Of a stretch of 64,000 nucleotides of DNA, positions 44,870 to 54,381 are shown piece after piece (within the stretch, counting starts at the first letter, position 1; each line of letters starts with the position of its first letter). Source of the stretch: Evansella sp. LMS18 (lineage in GTDB: Bacteria; Bacillota; Bacilli; Bacillales; Salisediminibacteriaceae); NCBI RefSeq assembly GCF_024362785.1, contig NZ_CP093301.1, forward strand, positions 4,340,001 through 4,404,000, given 5' to 3'. The notes below the pieces were generated by a model. It saw only the letters and a program-made list of their open reading frames with translations. It searched no databases and was not told where the DNA came from. The position numbers and the translations under genes were made by a program.

Positions 44870-45346
44870 ATGAAACGAGGCTCCACAATATTTTTAAAAA
44901 TAGCTGTTGTTCTTATAGGAATTCCAATTCTCGCTTTGTGCATACTGGGTTTGTACTGGTTACCAAACAATCCAGCAAGTCCCGATTATGATCATCTGCT
45001 GTATCCTGCTATTACAGGTATTTATATATCAGCAATACCATTTTTTATAGCTTTGTACCAGGCGTTTAAACTGCTGAATTATATCGATGTTAACAAGGCT
45101 TTTTCTATAGCATCTGTTAAGTCATTAAAGGTTATCAAAATTTGTGCAGTGATCATTAGCTCTTTGTACGTTGTTATTATGCCATTCGTTTTTTTCGTTG
45201 CAGAGCTTGATGATGCACCTGGCCTAATTATCATCGGAATGGTTCCTTTCTTTGCTTCATCGGTTATCGCCGTCTTTGCTGCGGTTCTGCAAAGACTTTT
45301 ACAAGAAGCAATTGATATTAAAGCAGAAAATGATTTAACGGTCTGA
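44870..45346 (+). CDS. DUF2975 membrane protein
   Basis: The 158-residue product has four membrane helices and matches DUF2975 ('FLKIAVVLIGIPILALCI', 'IPFFIALYQAFKLLNYID.NKAFS..SVKSLKVIK'). In bacilli this family is typically paired with a small YozG-type HTH protein, as here. The pair may form a membrane-linked regulator; the mechanism is unknown. AGGAGGTG precedes ATG. Confidence 0.85.
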   Translation: MKRGSTIFLKIAVVLIGIPILALCILGLYWLPNNPASPDYDHLLYPAITGIYISAIPFFIALYQAFKLLNYIDVNKAFSIASVKSLKVIKICAVIISSLYVVIMPFVFFVAELDDAPGLIIIGMVPFFASSVIAVFAAVLQRLLQEAIDIKAENDLTV

Positions 45347-45355
45347 GGTGATAAT

Positions 45356-45580
45356 ATGCCAATAATAATAAATATTGATGTGATGCTGGCAAAAAGAAAA
45401 ATGAGTGTAACGGAACTCTCTGAAAAGGTGGGAATAACAATGGCGAACCTTTCCATATTGAAAAATGGGAAAGCAAAAGCAATCAGAATTTCCACTTTGG
45501 AATCTATATGCAAGGCATTGGATTGCCAGCCTGGGGACATTTTGGAATATAGAAGTGAAGATGATTCTCACAACGGATAG
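45356..45580 (+). CDS. YozG-like XRE-family transcriptional regulator
   Basis: The 74-residue product is almost only a helix-turn-helix domain: 'IDVMLAKRKMSVTELSEKVGITMANLSILKNGKAKAIRISTLESICKALDCQPGDILEY'. It follows the DUF2975 gene after 9 bp with TGAGGTGAT, so translation is probably coupled. Confidence 0.88.
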   Translation: MPIIINIDVMLAKRKMSVTELSEKVGITMANLSILKNGKAKAIRISTLESICKALDCQPGDILEYRSEDDSHNG

Positions 45581-45688
45581 ACCATATAAAAAAAACTGGA
45601 TTTGGTGACGAAAGAAGGGTTGCCTTGCAGTGATGTATAATAAGTAAAGAACAGAAAGTCCAGAATCCAAATGGGGAGGAGGCTGATT

Positions 45689-46405
45689 ATGAAAGTAAGC
45701 TTATTTGTAACCTGCCTTGGTGATTTGTTTCAAAGCGACGTAGGAAAAGCGACCGTGGAGGTGCTGGAAAGATTAGGCTGTGAAATAGATTTTCCTGAAT
45801 CACAGGTCTGCTGCGGCCAGCCAGCATACAACAGCGGCTATGTGAAAGAGTCAAAGGAAGCTATGCAAAGGATGATGAAAGCCTTTGATCATTCTGAGTA
45901 TGTCGTTTGTCCTTCAGGATCCTGTGCTTACATGTTCCATGAGTATGAGCATATTTTTAAAGGTGATCCTGTCTGGGAGCCGAAAGCTAAAAAACTGGCA
46001 GAAAAAACATATGAGTTAACAGAGTTTATCGTTGATGTTTTGCAAGTGGAAGATGTAGGAGCAAAATTTGAAGGAGATGTTACATACCACACCTCATGCC
46101 ATATGACGAGATTGCTCGGTGTGAAGAGCGCACCAATGACGCTGTTGAGCAATGTGGAGGGCTTAAAATATACAGAATTGCCGGGTAAAGAACATTGCTG
46201 TGGTTTCGGAGGAACTTTTTCTGTAAAAATGGGGCCTATCTCGGAGCAAATGGTCGATGAGAAAGTACAGCATGTGGAGGAAACAGAAGCGGAGTTTTTA
46301 ATTGGTGCAGATTCCGGCTGTTTGATGAATATTGGCGGAAGAATCAACCGAAAGGGAAAGCCGATTAAAGTGATGCATATTGCGGAAGTATTAAACAGCC
46401 GCTGA
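45689..46405 (+). CDS. lutA: L-lactate utilisation Fe-S protein LutA
   Basis: The 238-residue product has two CCG domains ('[14 protein letters not shown]' and '[13 protein letters not shown]'), with '[14 protein letters not shown]' between. They hold an Fe-S cluster of the heterodisulfide-reductase type. With LutB and LutC it oxidises L-lactate to pyruvate in the cytosol; in B. subtilis the operon is needed for growth on lactate and for biofilm formation. ATG 45689 has GGAGGAGG upstream. It is the first gene of lutABC. Confidence 0.94.
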   Translation: MKVSLFVTCLGDLFQSDVGKATVEVLERLGCEIDFPESQVCCGQPAYNSGYVKESKEAMQRMMKAFDHSEYVVCPSGSCAYMFHEYEHIFKGDPVWEPKAKKLAEKTYELTEFIVDVLQVEDVGAKFEGDVTYHTSCHMTRLLGVKSAPMTLLSNVEGLKYTELPGKEHCCGFGGTFSVKMGPISEQMVDEKVQHVEETEAEFLIGADSGCLMNIGGRINRKGKPIKVMHIAEVLNSR

Positions 46406-46448
46406 AACCTGGAGCTTCCAGGACCGTTTTACGAGAGGAGGAACACAA

Positions 46449-47903
46449 ATGGCCATGAAAATCGGCAGCAATGAATTTAAGGAGCGTGTCGGTCAGGGAA
46501 TTGACAATTCTTTTATGCGCGGTGCTGTATCAGGGGCCCAGGACAGTATGGGCGTAAGAAGGAGCAACGCGGCAGAAGAACTCGGTAACTGGGAGGACTG
46601 GCGTTCTCATGGAGAGGAAATCCGCCAGCACGTACTGGAGCATCTTGATTATTATTTAGAACAATTGAGTAAAAATGTGGCGGATCTGGGCGGCCATGTG
46701 TATTTTGCCGAGACAAAAGAAGAGGCAAACGAGTATATTCGAGGTGTCGCTCAAAAGAAACAGGCTAAGAAAATTGTTAAGGCTAAGTCAATGGTCACGG
46801 AAGAAATAGGCTTAAATTCTGTACTGGAAGAGGAAGGCTGTGAGGTCATTGAAACGGATCTTGGAGAATATATTCTCCAGGTGGATGATCACGACCCGCC
46901 TTCGCATATTGTTGTACCGGCACTACATAAAAATAAAGAACAGATTCGCGACGTTTTCAAAGAAAAATTGGGCTATGAAAAAACATCTAAACCAGAAGAA
47001 CTAGCATTCCATGCCCGGGAAATGCTGCGCAAGGAATATATGAGCGCAGATATCGGCATTACAGGCTGTAATTTTGCAGTGGCAGAATCCGGGTCTATTA
47101 GTCTCGTAACGAATGAAGGAAACGCTGATTTAGTTACCGCCCTGCCAAAAACACAGATTACTGTGATGGGAATGGAAAGAATCGTACCTACTTTTGAAGA
47201 AATGGAAGTTCTCGTAAGTCTTTTAACCCGAAGTGCCGTTGGCCAGAAATTAACCAGCTATATTTCTGTTTTGACGGGACCGAGGGAAGCACTGGATGCA
47301 GACGGACCTGAAGAGTTTCACCTTGTAATCGTCGATAATGGGCGCTCAGACATACTCGGCGGAGAATTCCAGTCGATACTGCAATGCATTCGGTGCGCTG
47401 CCTGTATAAATGTTTGCCCGGTATACCGGCATATTGGCGGCCATTCCTATGGATCGATTTATTCAGGGCCCATTGGAGCTGTGTTATCACCACTTCTTGG
47501 AGGCTATGAGGAATATAAGGAACTTCCGTATGCTTCCACCCTTTGCGGTGCCTGTACAGAGGTATGTCCGGTGAAAATCCCGCTGCACGATTTACTGCAC
47601 AAGCATCGCGAAGTTATCGTGGAAAAAGAGGGGAAAGCCCCGATATCTGAGAAGCTTCTCATGAAATCATTTGGAATCGGAGCAGCCTCGCCAACGCTTT
47701 ATAATTTCGGTACGAAATTTGCGCCTGTTGCGTTAAATCCCTATACAAATGGAGAAAGCATTTCCAAGGGACCGGGACCAATGAAAGCATGGACGGATAT
47801 CCGAGAGTTCCCTGCACCTAATAAAGAAAGGTTCAGAGACTGGTTTAAAAACCGCAAGAAGGAGGAGAATGCTCATGGCAGGGACGATTCAGAATCAAGA
47901 TAA
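46449..47903 (+). CDS. lutB: L-lactate utilisation Fe-S protein LutB
   Basis: The 484-residue product has an N-terminal LUD domain ('[35 protein letters not shown]' region near 205-240). Two ferredoxin-like clusters follow: '[15 protein letters not shown]' (about 314) and '[10 protein letters not shown]' (about 366). A C-terminal DUF3390-like tail ends it. It passes electrons in the lactate dehydrogenase complex. AGAGGAGGAAC precedes ATG. The end overlaps the lutC start by 29 bp. Confidence 0.94.
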   Translation: MAMKIGSNEFKERVGQGIDNSFMRGAVSGAQDSMGVRRSNAAEELGNWEDWRSHGEEIRQHVLEHLDYYLEQLSKNVADLGGHVYFAETKEEANEYIRGVAQKKQAKKIVKAKSMVTEEIGLNSVLEEEGCEVIETDLGEYILQVDDHDPPSHIVVPALHKNKEQIRDVFKEKLGYEKTSKPEELAFHAREMLRKEYMSADIGITGCNFAVAESGSISLVTNEGNADLVTALPKTQITVMGMERIVPTFEEMEVLVSLLTRSAVGQKLTSYISVLTGPREALDADGPEEFHLVIVDNGRSDILGGEFQSILQCIRCAACINVCPVYRHIGGHSYGSIYSGPIGAVLSPLLGGYEEYKELPYASTLCGACTEVCPVKIPLHDLLHKHREVIVEKEGKAPISEKLLMKSFGIGAASPTLYNFGTKFAPVALNPYTNGESISKGPGPMKAWTDIREFPAPNKERFRDWFKNRKKEENAHGRDDSESR

Positions 47904-48594
47904 GTTTTTAAATAAAATTGCAAGCCGCTTTGGCCGGGAGCGCATTTCTTCAGCGGTGGAAAGACCAGACTGGAAATTCCGCCCCCAGGATGAAGTGCTG
48001 AAGGACGCTTCCCAGGAGGAACTTGTTGACGTCTTAAAAAAACAATGTGCCAATATCCATACTGATTTCTATGAAACAGAGAAAAAAGATTTACCAAAAA
48101 TATTGGATCAGGTTGTTTCTTCCTACGGAGGCGGGTCGGTTATTACATGGAAGGACGAACGCTATGCCCAGTGGGGGTTGGATTCTCTTTTTAAAGAGGA
48201 GTGGCCAAAGAATAATATTGATGTCCGTGAATGGGACTTTGAAAATGGAGAGCAAAGCATCGCCAAAGCTGAGTCTGCAAACACGGCTATTACAATTAGT
48301 GAGATTACTTTAGCTGAGTCAGGCACGACTGTTGTTTTTAGCGATAAAGACAAGGGGAGGATGGTCAGCTTTTTGCCGGCTACCTATATTGCCCTCGTGC
48401 CAAAAAGCTCTCTTGTCCCAAGAATCACACAGGCAGCCAGGAAAATGAGAGAAATTCAACAGGAAACAGGGCGCGTCCCTTCATGTATTAATTTTATTAC
48501 GGGACCAAGCAACTCCGCCGATATTGAACTAAATCTCGTTGTCGGTGTTCACGGTCCGATAAAAGCATCGTATATTCTTATTAATGATCTTTAA
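47875..48594 (+). CDS. lutC: L-lactate utilisation protein LutC
   Basis: The 239-residue product has a LUD domain ('[50 protein letters not shown]', '[22 protein letters not shown]'). ATG 47875 is preferred to ATG 47869, since AAGGAGG lies 9 nt before it and only 3 nt before the other. It completes lutABC. No terminator was identified directly after the stop. Confidence 0.93.
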   Translation: MAGTIQNQDKFLNKIASRFGRERISSAVERPDWKFRPQDEVLKDASQEELVDVLKKQCANIHTDFYETEKKDLPKILDQVVSSYGGGSVITWKDERYAQWGLDSLFKEEWPKNNIDVREWDFENGEQSIAKAESANTAITISEITLAESGTTVVFSDKDKGRMVSFLPATYIALVPKSSLVPRITQAARKMREIQQETGRVPSCINFITGPSNSADIELNLVVGVHGPIKASYILINDL

Positions 48595-48833
48595 GCGGGA
48601 AAATGAGGTATAGCTGCTATTGACCAGCTAACTAATTTAAGATAAAATTTATAGACGATTTATTTAGTGATACTCAGAAGGAGGATTATTAAAAATGCTG
48701 CCATCCAGAATTTGGTTTCGTACTTTGAACAAGTAATTTCATACGTTCAAAGGCTCTGCTCGTGAACGCAGAGTAAACGGGATCAGTCTGTCCTTTTTTA
48801 ATAATCTTCATACTTCCCTGAGTTACGGATATG

Positions 48834-49000
48834 AAGAAAGGCGGATCGTTCTGCCTTTCTTTTTTGTGGATAAAAATAGGTGCAAACTCCTTTATCTCAT
48901 GCAAAAAGACAGCCGGGCTGATGTTAAGTCAGCATTCTGGTTTTCACAAGGCTATATATCGTTTACTCTCAATCACAGGCAGAAGTCCTGTGATTTTTCA
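48834..49000. repeat. Hairpin-led intergenic element, copy B
   Basis: It starts with AAGAAAGGC-GGATCGTTCT-GCCTTTCTT followed by TTTTG, a good terminator. The rest can be aligned loosely with 12428-12610. The remaining 48595-48833 stretch holds one small stem (CTCTGC..GCAGAG near 48750) and no gene. Confidence 0.45.
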
Positions 49001-49041
49001 CTATAACTACAGAATTTTAATAGAAAGCATGGTGTTTAATA

Positions 49042-49944
49042 ATGACTAAAAAAGTGGAAGAAATTAAAGAAATCGCTGAAAGAAATGGTATATATATTGA
49101 AGCTGAATCCATGAAAATTAATGAATCTGGCGTGGACTTTCAGGTAGTCCATGCAGTTGACCGGGACGGTGTGCGATGGATATTAAGATTGCCGAGAAGA
49201 AAAGATTCCATGGCAAAAACGGAAGTGGAAAAGAAAGTACTGGATTTCGTAAGCCGCTCCGTTTCTTTTGAGGTGCCTGTATGGACGGTATTCACCGATG
49301 ACTTAATTGCTTATAAGCAATTGTCAGGGACTCCGGCAGGAACGATTGACCCTGAAATCCAGAACTATGTATGGGAATTCGATATCAATAACGTTCCCGA
49401 TAATCACTTTAATTCCCTCGGTAAAGTAATGGCCGAACTGCATCGGTTATCTCCTGAAGCTTTGGACGTACCCGGCTTAAAGGTACTTGATGCAGAGGGT
49501 GTACGAGCAGAAATGAAAAAACGAATAAGCTGGGTAAAAGAGAAATATGGTGTCAGCGAAGAGTTAGAGGCAAGGTGGCAGGCTTGGCTGCAGGATGATA
49601 AAATGTGGCCGAACCATACAGGACTTATGCATGGGGATATCCATGCCGGCCATACGCTGATTAATGACCGGGCGGAAGTGACTGGACTAATCGATTGGAC
49701 AGAAGCGGCAGTTACTGACGTTTCCAAGGATTTTGTTGGTCCTTACATGATATTCGGCGAGCAGGCGCTGGAGCGAATCATCGTGGCCTATGAAGCGGCA
49801 GGCGGTGTCACGTGGCCCAGGATGAAGGAGCATATCATTGAGAGGAAAGCAACATATCCGATTGATATTGCTGAGCTCGCAGCGACTTCGGGGATGAAAG
49901 AATATGAAGAAATGGCGAAAGAAAGCCTTGGTTTAAAAGAATAG
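49042..49944 (+). CDS. Macrolide 2'-phosphotransferase-like protein
   Basis: The 300-residue product has the aminoglycoside/macrolide phosphotransferase fold. Its nucleotide-binding Lys lies in 'RWILRLPRRKDSMAK' region, the catalytic loop is 'GLMHGDIHAGHTLIND' and the metal Asp sits in 'VTGLIDWTEAAVTDVSKDF'. It resembles chromosomal Mph enzymes, which phosphorylate the 2'-OH of macrolide desosamine using GTP. Whether it gives resistance cannot be told from sequence. The ATG lacks a strong ribosome site (weak AAAGCATGG). Confidence 0.85.
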   Translation: MTKKVEEIKEIAERNGIYIEAESMKINESGVDFQVVHAVDRDGVRWILRLPRRKDSMAKTEVEKKVLDFVSRSVSFEVPVWTVFTDDLIAYKQLSGTPAGTIDPEIQNYVWEFDINNVPDNHFNSLGKVMAELHRLSPEALDVPGLKVLDAEGVRAEMKKRISWVKEKYGVSEELEARWQAWLQDDKMWPNHTGLMHGDIHAGHTLINDRAEVTGLIDWTEAAVTDVSKDFVGPYMIFGEQALERIIVAYEAAGGVTWPRMKEHIIERKATYPIDIAELAATSGMKEYEEMAKESLGLKE

Positions 49945-50021
49945 TGATCAGATGCTTTCCTATAAGTTGACGAATAAATTCAGCCGTGTTTTAATAGAAA
50001 AAGTTTAATAGTTCAATGTTT

Positions 50022-50138
50022 TCTAGGGTTCCGTAATTTTTAAAATTAGTCTGGTCCGAGAGAAAACTCATAGCTATGCTATGCCACGGAGGGACAAAAG
50101 CCCGGGAGATTACTGAAAAGTATCTCCCGGGCTTTTTT
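50022..50138 (+). promoter_or_regulatory. Guanidine-I (ykkC) riboswitch with intrinsic terminator
   Basis: Conserved blocks of the ykkC class I motif appear in order: CTAGGGTTCCG (50023), CTGGTCCGAGAG (50051), CACGGAGGGACAAAAG (50085-50100) and CCCGGGAGA (50101). The last block also forms the terminator stem AAGCCCGGGAGAT / ATCTCCCGGGCTT (50098-50134) followed by TTTTAA, so ligand binding should prevent termination. The next gene is an EamA transporter at 50443. Confidence 0.9.
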
Positions 50139-50173
50139 AATTTAAACTAGTTGGGTAAATAGATTTTCTCCAT

Positions 50174-50350
50174 TTCGCTGATAGAAGTGTTGAGTTCGAG
50201 AATAGAAGTACCGATTTCGAGAATAAAACCCTTCATTTCGAGAATAAGACCGCCGTTTTCGAGAAGGAAATCTTCAATCGAGAATGGAAGTGCTGATTTC
50301 GAGAATAAAAACGTCATTTTTGAGAATAAAACCCTCCATTTCGAGAATGT
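50174..50350. repeat. Phased 21-bp repeat array, array 3 (9 units, minus orientation)
   Basis: TTTCGAGAAT-type units, the reverse complement of ATTCTCGAAA in array 1. Cores at 50176, 197, 218, 239, 260, 279, 300, 321 and 342; spacings 21-21-21-21-19-21-21-21. It lies in the leader between the riboswitch terminator and the transporter gene. Confidence 0.88.
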
Positions 50351-50442
50351 GCCCAGCCAGCTGGCAAAATTAGATTATGGGTAAATAAATAAGAAAACAA
50401 CAATTCATCAAATATACAACAGAAAGACAGCAGGTGATATAC

Positions 50443-51291
50443 ATGGCTTTATTATTAGGATTAATTACAGCAATGGCACTTGGAGTAGGGGACTTCATTG
50501 CCGGACAGGTGACTAAGCGGGTTCCCACATTGATTGTTGTTTTATATGCGCAAGTGTTTGGGGCATTGATCATGGTCCCGACCGCTATAATAAGCGGCCA
50601 CTCATTAACTTTTTCAGCCGTTATATGGGGATTACTTGCCGGTGTGTCGCTCGGTATAGGATTTATGCTGTATTTCAGATCCCTGTCACTCGGGAAAATG
50701 GGAGTTGTTTCGTCATTAACTGGTATTTTATCGGCGATTATTCCAGTTTTTACAGGACTTCTCATCGGCGAACGCCCTGGGGCTGGCGCATTATTTGCGG
50801 TTGTACTAATCGTATTTGCGATAACATTCATAACCAAAAAGGAGGAAAATGGCAGCAAAACAGCTGTAAAGAGCAATACGGCAGTACTGGCGCAAGCCGC
50901 CTTGGCTGGTATAATGATTGGACTTTTCTTTGTTTTCCTTCATATACCTGGCGCTGGGGAAAGTATGTGGACAGTTTCCTTTGCCATGACTGGTTCGTTT
51001 TTACCCGTTGCAGCAATATTACTATACAAAAGGGCTGATATTTACCGCGTCAGCAAAAACGCCTGGGGGTATATTCTTGCTAATGGATTTTTGCAGACAT
51101 TCGCCACAATTACCTATGTCCTTGGCGTTAATATTGGCCTTATGTCCATTGTCGCCCTAGCCGGTGCACTCTCTCCGCTGTTTACTGTTATTTGTGCAAG
51201 ACTAATCATTAATGAGCGGTTGAACAAAACTCAGATTGCTGGTTTTGTGCTTGCTTTGACGGGAGTGACTATTTTAGTGTTGTCCACATGA
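50443..51291 (+). CDS. EamA/DMT family transporter
   Basis: The 282-residue product has ten predicted membrane helices in two EamA halves (about 1-130 and 150-282). Blocks are 'GVGDFIAGQVTKRVP', 'YFRSLSLGKMGVVSSLTGILSAIIPVFTGLLIGERPG' and 'GVNIGLMSIVALAGALSPLFTVICARLIINERLNKTQIAGFVLALTGV'. DMT transporters export metabolites or drugs. With a guanidine riboswitch upstream, guanidine or a related compound is a possible substrate; this is inference. ATG 50443 follows CAGGTGAT, preferred to GTG 50434. Confidence 0.85.
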   Translation: MALLLGLITAMALGVGDFIAGQVTKRVPTLIVVLYAQVFGALIMVPTAIISGHSLTFSAVIWGLLAGVSLGIGFMLYFRSLSLGKMGVVSSLTGILSAIIPVFTGLLIGERPGAGALFAVVLIVFAITFITKKEENGSKTAVKSNTAVLAQAALAGIMIGLFFVFLHIPGAGESMWTVSFAMTGSFLPVAAILLYKRADIYRVSKNAWGYILANGFLQTFATITYVLGVNIGLMSIVALAGALSPLFTVICARLIINERLNKTQIAGFVLALTGVTILVLST

Positions 51292-51309
51292 CGTAAATAA
51301 CCGGCTGGG

Positions 51310-51522
51310 TGAACTCATACGCCACGGATAGTAGGAGTTTTTATCATACATTGGTATTTCCCGAATCGAGCGGGGACCAAAGCGGGCTCCTGGCCTGTTC
51401 GTTGTCCCTGCATCGAAAGGGACTCCCATCACAACGATATCTGCGTCACTTGTGTGCTGTGTTTCCGGCATTCCCCAGAAAGATGGATTGCCTGCATATG
51501 CAAGCATATCGGTTTTGCACAC
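51310..51522 (-). pseudogene. Arginase/agmatinase-family fragment (N-terminal ~60 residues)
   Basis: From ATG 51522 the frame encodes 'NPSFWGMPETQHTSDADIVVMGVPFDAGTTNRPGARFGPRSIRE'-type sequence, the N-terminus of ureohydrolases (arginase, agmatinase, guanidinase). It ends after about 80 residues with no catalytic metal-binding part (GGDHS, DxHxD), which normally lies further on, and abuts the end of the transporter gene. It is a truncated remnant. Its neighbourhood with a guanidine riboswitch suggests an ancestral guanidine-degrading enzyme, but agmatinase is equally possible from this piece. Confidence 0.7.
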
Positions 51523-51820
51523 TTAACCAGCAGCTCAGATACCTAAATTTCTGGTTGTGTTTAAAGTTATTTAATCTGTTACAGAGATAATGATTGCAAA
51601 CTCCTAATACCTGTTCATAACAATTAGCTTTATTTTTCTGAAAAACCAGTATTTTCTATTACACTCTTATTTAGGATTTTTTAATAAAGTTATAAGAAAA
51701 ACTTGTACTTTTATTGCTGATAGTCACTTATTTTTTCGGTAGAACATGATATAATGACCTAGTGTTCATTTTGTCGCTTCGTGTTTAAACGGAGTGAGAA
51801 AAATAATTTATCCGGGGTGA
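51523..51820. promoter_or_regulatory. A/T-rich upstream region with extended -10 promoter
   Basis: No gene was found. TGATATAAT at 51747-51755 is an extended -10 box for the hydrolase gene at 51821; no clear -35 box. Confidence 0.4.
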
Positions 51821-52624
51821 ATGATGCTAGGTTTTAAAAAAATCCTATTAAATGAAAGCGCTGACTGGGCTGTGCTGTTACATGGCTTTGGCGGCGATTG
51901 TAATGTGTTCCATAAGCAAATGGCTGAATTATCAAGCCGTTGTAATATATTATTAATTGACTTGCCAGGGCATGGAAACTCTGAAGGTCTGGATAGGAAT
52001 AAATACGATGCTATGGAGATTGCAGAGAAAGTAGTCGAAGTACTGGACAGGCTCCAGCTTTCTAAAGTACACATTGTTGCTTTTTCCCTGGGATCGATTG
52101 TTGCTAATGGGGTAATTGGGCTGGCACCGGAACGGATTAAATCGGTAGTTTTACTTGGTCCGGTCCTCGGCTGGAAAAGATGGTCCCGTTTCCTCATAAG
52201 AGTCAGCTATAAATTGAGAAATTTCGCCCCATATATGGTGTTTTATAAAATATTCGCTAACATTTTAATGCCTAAGAAAAACCACGCAAAATCACGGTAC
52301 TATTTTATACGAGAGGCCACGAAGCTAGGCAGAAAAGAATTTATGAGCTGGGTCCACCTGATAAAACGGCCGGAAATACCATTTTTAACAACAAAGAAAA
52401 TTAAACAATCGATTCCTAAGCAGTACATTATCGGTGCAGAAGACCATATGTTTCTCGCTGCTGCAATCAAGGATGCACGTGACGATAAGATGACGGAAAT
52501 CGAAATCCTGGAGAACACCGGGCATGTATGTGTCCTTGAAAACAGTAAAGGTACAAATGAGGCGATGGTGAAATTTTTGGACAAACAAATGAGCGAGTCT
52601 GAAAAGAATAAGATTGCCGGTTAG
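51821..52624 (+). CDS. Alpha/beta hydrolase
   Basis: The 267-residue product has the alpha/beta hydrolase fold: 'WAVLLHGFGGDCNVFHKQM' with the oxyanion HG, 'LLIDLPGHGNSEG', the nucleophile elbow 'VAFSLGSIVAN' (Ser about 90), the acid in 'IIGAEDHMF' and the His in 'NTGHVCVLE'. The substrate is unknown. It is followed 117 bp later by an acyl-reductase-like SDR gene, which may be related in function. Confidence 0.85.
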   Translation: MMLGFKKILLNESADWAVLLHGFGGDCNVFHKQMAELSSRCNILLIDLPGHGNSEGLDRNKYDAMEIAEKVVEVLDRLQLSKVHIVAFSLGSIVANGVIGLAPERIKSVVLLGPVLGWKRWSRFLIRVSYKLRNFAPYMVFYKIFANILMPKKNHAKSRYYFIREATKLGRKEFMSWVHLIKRPEIPFLTTKKIKQSIPKQYIIGAEDHMFLAAAIKDARDDKMTEIEILENTGHVCVLENSKGTNEAMVKFLDKQMSESEKNKIAG

Positions 52625-52741
52625 TTTAAAGACTGACACAAGGTTTTAACCGTAAAAATTATTACCCTTGTTTTATAAATGAAAAATTCCATGGCGTCTT
52701 TTTGCCAAATCCCTTTGTTAAAACAACAGGAGTGAACATAT

Positions 52742-53800
52742 ATGAATATATTTCTTACTGGTTCTACTGGTTTCCTTGGGGGTAAATTAATCAGGAACCT
52801 TCTTGCAGATGAGAAAAACAAGCTGTTTTTGCTTGTACGTAATATAGAAAAAGCTCGTAAACTTGCAGCGTCCCTCAAAAAAGAGGAGCAGCAGCGTATT
52901 CAGCTGATCAAAGGGGATATTGCTTTTCCTGACTGTGGTATTTCCGATGAAGATCTTGAAAAACTTCAGGGCAGCGTTGAAGCAGTATACCATTTGGCAG
53001 CGCTCGTTAAATTTGACCTTGATTTAAAAGACGAGCTGTTTGCAGCGAATTATAATGGGACGAAACATGTTGCCGACTTAGCGGTAAACCTGGGGGCAGA
53101 GAAGCTTTTTTATGTGAGCACTGCCTATACAGCGGGCATTAATCAGGTTGGGACAGAGGAGCTTTACCCTTACGACAGTGAGACAAACAACCCTTACGAA
53201 GAAAGCAAAATTAAATCCGAACATCTTGCTATGTCTTATAATGACCGGTTAGATGTCTCGATTTTCCGCCCGGCAATCATTGTCGGCGACTCTGCCACTG
53301 GTGAGGCTGACTCCCAATTTGCTTTGTATGGGTTTATGAGAGCCCTCGATGTATTTAAACGACGTGTTACAAGAAAGCGGGAGAACAACAGGCCTTACCG
53401 GGTAATTTCTCGGAAGGACGCTACGTCTAATTTTGTTCCGGTAGATTATGTTTGTGATATTTTAGCCCTGGCTCCTGAGAGAGCGGAGAAAAATAAAATC
53501 TACAATATTACCAATCCGAATCCTCCGTCGAATCATCAATTAGTTTATATGTTAAGGGAAGCATTAGCCTTCCCGACTCTGGCTGCCATTGAACCGGAGG
53601 GGAGTCACCTTCTGAGGGAAGACGAAAAGCAGCTGAATGAGATGGTTGGCGTTTTCAAAGTATATATTTCTAACTCTATCTCATTTAAGGACGACAACAC
53701 GAGACGTCTTATTGAGGGGACAGCAGTGGAACATCTGAATTTAGATGAAGCAACAGTTAAAATGATCATCGATGCTTATATGGAAACAAAAGCGAGCTAA
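52742..53800 (+). CDS. SDR oxidoreductase, NAD_binding_4 / thioester-reductase-like
   Basis: The 352-residue product has the extended SDR fold: 'IFLTGSTGFLGGKLIRNLL' (Rossmann GxxGxxG), 'VYHLAALVKFDL', 'FYVSTAYTAG' and the active-site 'NPYEESKIKSEHL' (YxxxK). It fits the NAD_binding_4 group with fatty acyl-CoA reductases and carrier-bound thioester reductases. The substrate is unknown. CAGGAGTG precedes ATG. Confidence 0.85.
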   Translation: MNIFLTGSTGFLGGKLIRNLLADEKNKLFLLVRNIEKARKLAASLKKEEQQRIQLIKGDIAFPDCGISDEDLEKLQGSVEAVYHLAALVKFDLDLKDELFAANYNGTKHVADLAVNLGAEKLFYVSTAYTAGINQVGTEELYPYDSETNNPYEESKIKSEHLAMSYNDRLDVSIFRPAIIVGDSATGEADSQFALYGFMRALDVFKRRVTRKRENNRPYRVISRKDATSNFVPVDYVCDILALAPERAEKNKIYNITNPNPPSNHQLVYMLREALAFPTLAAIEPEGSHLLREDEKQLNEMVGVFKVYISNSISFKDDNTRRLIEGTAVEHLNLDEATVKMIIDAYMETKAS

Positions 53801-53805
53801 TATTG

Positions 53806-53840
53806 AGAACGGCAGGTGCCTGTGCACTTGCCGTTTTTTA
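53806..53840 (+). terminator. Terminator after SDR gene
   Basis: AACGGCAGGTGC-CTGT-GCACTTGCCGTT (one G-U) followed by TTTTAT. Confidence 0.88.
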
Positions 53841-53982
53841 TGTCTGCGGCTCCTGTAAGGACGGTAACCGCTATATTAACTATCAATATATTCATTAATT
53901 TACCCTTTAATAGGTTACCATCTATTCCTTTGTCCAGGCCCCTGAATAAGATATATTACGTGTGGACAAAGGAGGTGCTATC

Positions 53983-54081
53983 ATGAGCGGAACTCACGGA
54001 GGCTTTGCAGCTGGCTTTGCTCTCGTCCTGGTGCTGTTTGTGCTGCTTGTAATAATCGGAGCAGCAAGAATCGGTTACTAA
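53983..54081 (+). CDS. YjcZ family small sporulation-type membrane protein
   Basis: The 32-residue product starts MSGTHGGFAAGFALVLVLF and is one membrane helix with a short Gly-rich N-terminus and a C-terminal RIGY. This is the pattern of the YjcZ family (TIGR01732-like tiny proteins found only in spore formers). AAGGAGGTG precedes ATG at 8 nt. It is too short for usual gene callers. Function is unknown. Confidence 0.82.
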   Translation: MSGTHGGFAAGFALVLVLFVLLVIIGAARIGY

Positions 54082-54151
54082 TTTCTGAGAAAGAGCAAGT
54101 TAACATGGCAGACGACACTGTTATCTCTTTGCAAACAAAAAAAAAAATTTA

Positions 54152-54180
54152 CCTGCCTGTCAAATGACAGGTATTTTTTT
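54152..54180 (+). terminator. Terminator after YjcZ-like gene
   Basis: CCTGTCA-AA-TGACAGG followed by TATTTTTTTG. The rest of the 54082-54381 gap is A/T-rich with no gene seen. Confidence 0.8.
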
Positions 54181-54381
54181 GTTTTTTAACCCTATTAAAC
54201 GAAGAGAAATTTACTATGTTGCTTCTGCCAATATATGTTAAACTAAGGAAAAGAATTTACTGTTTTTCTAACTGAATCAATTTCATAATTCAAGGTTTTC
54301 AACTTTAATGCCAGCATTATCTTAAAAGGTTGAAATTCAATCAACTATAAGAATAACGTACATATACAGGGAATCTTGCAG

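Noticed and set aside
48689-48904. 71-codon minus-strand frame upstream of the phosphotransferase
   Set aside because: No ribosome site, contains the terminator-like stem, no family.
50187-50384. 65-codon plus-strand frame
   Set aside because: It lies wholly in repeat array 3 and lacks a ribosome site.
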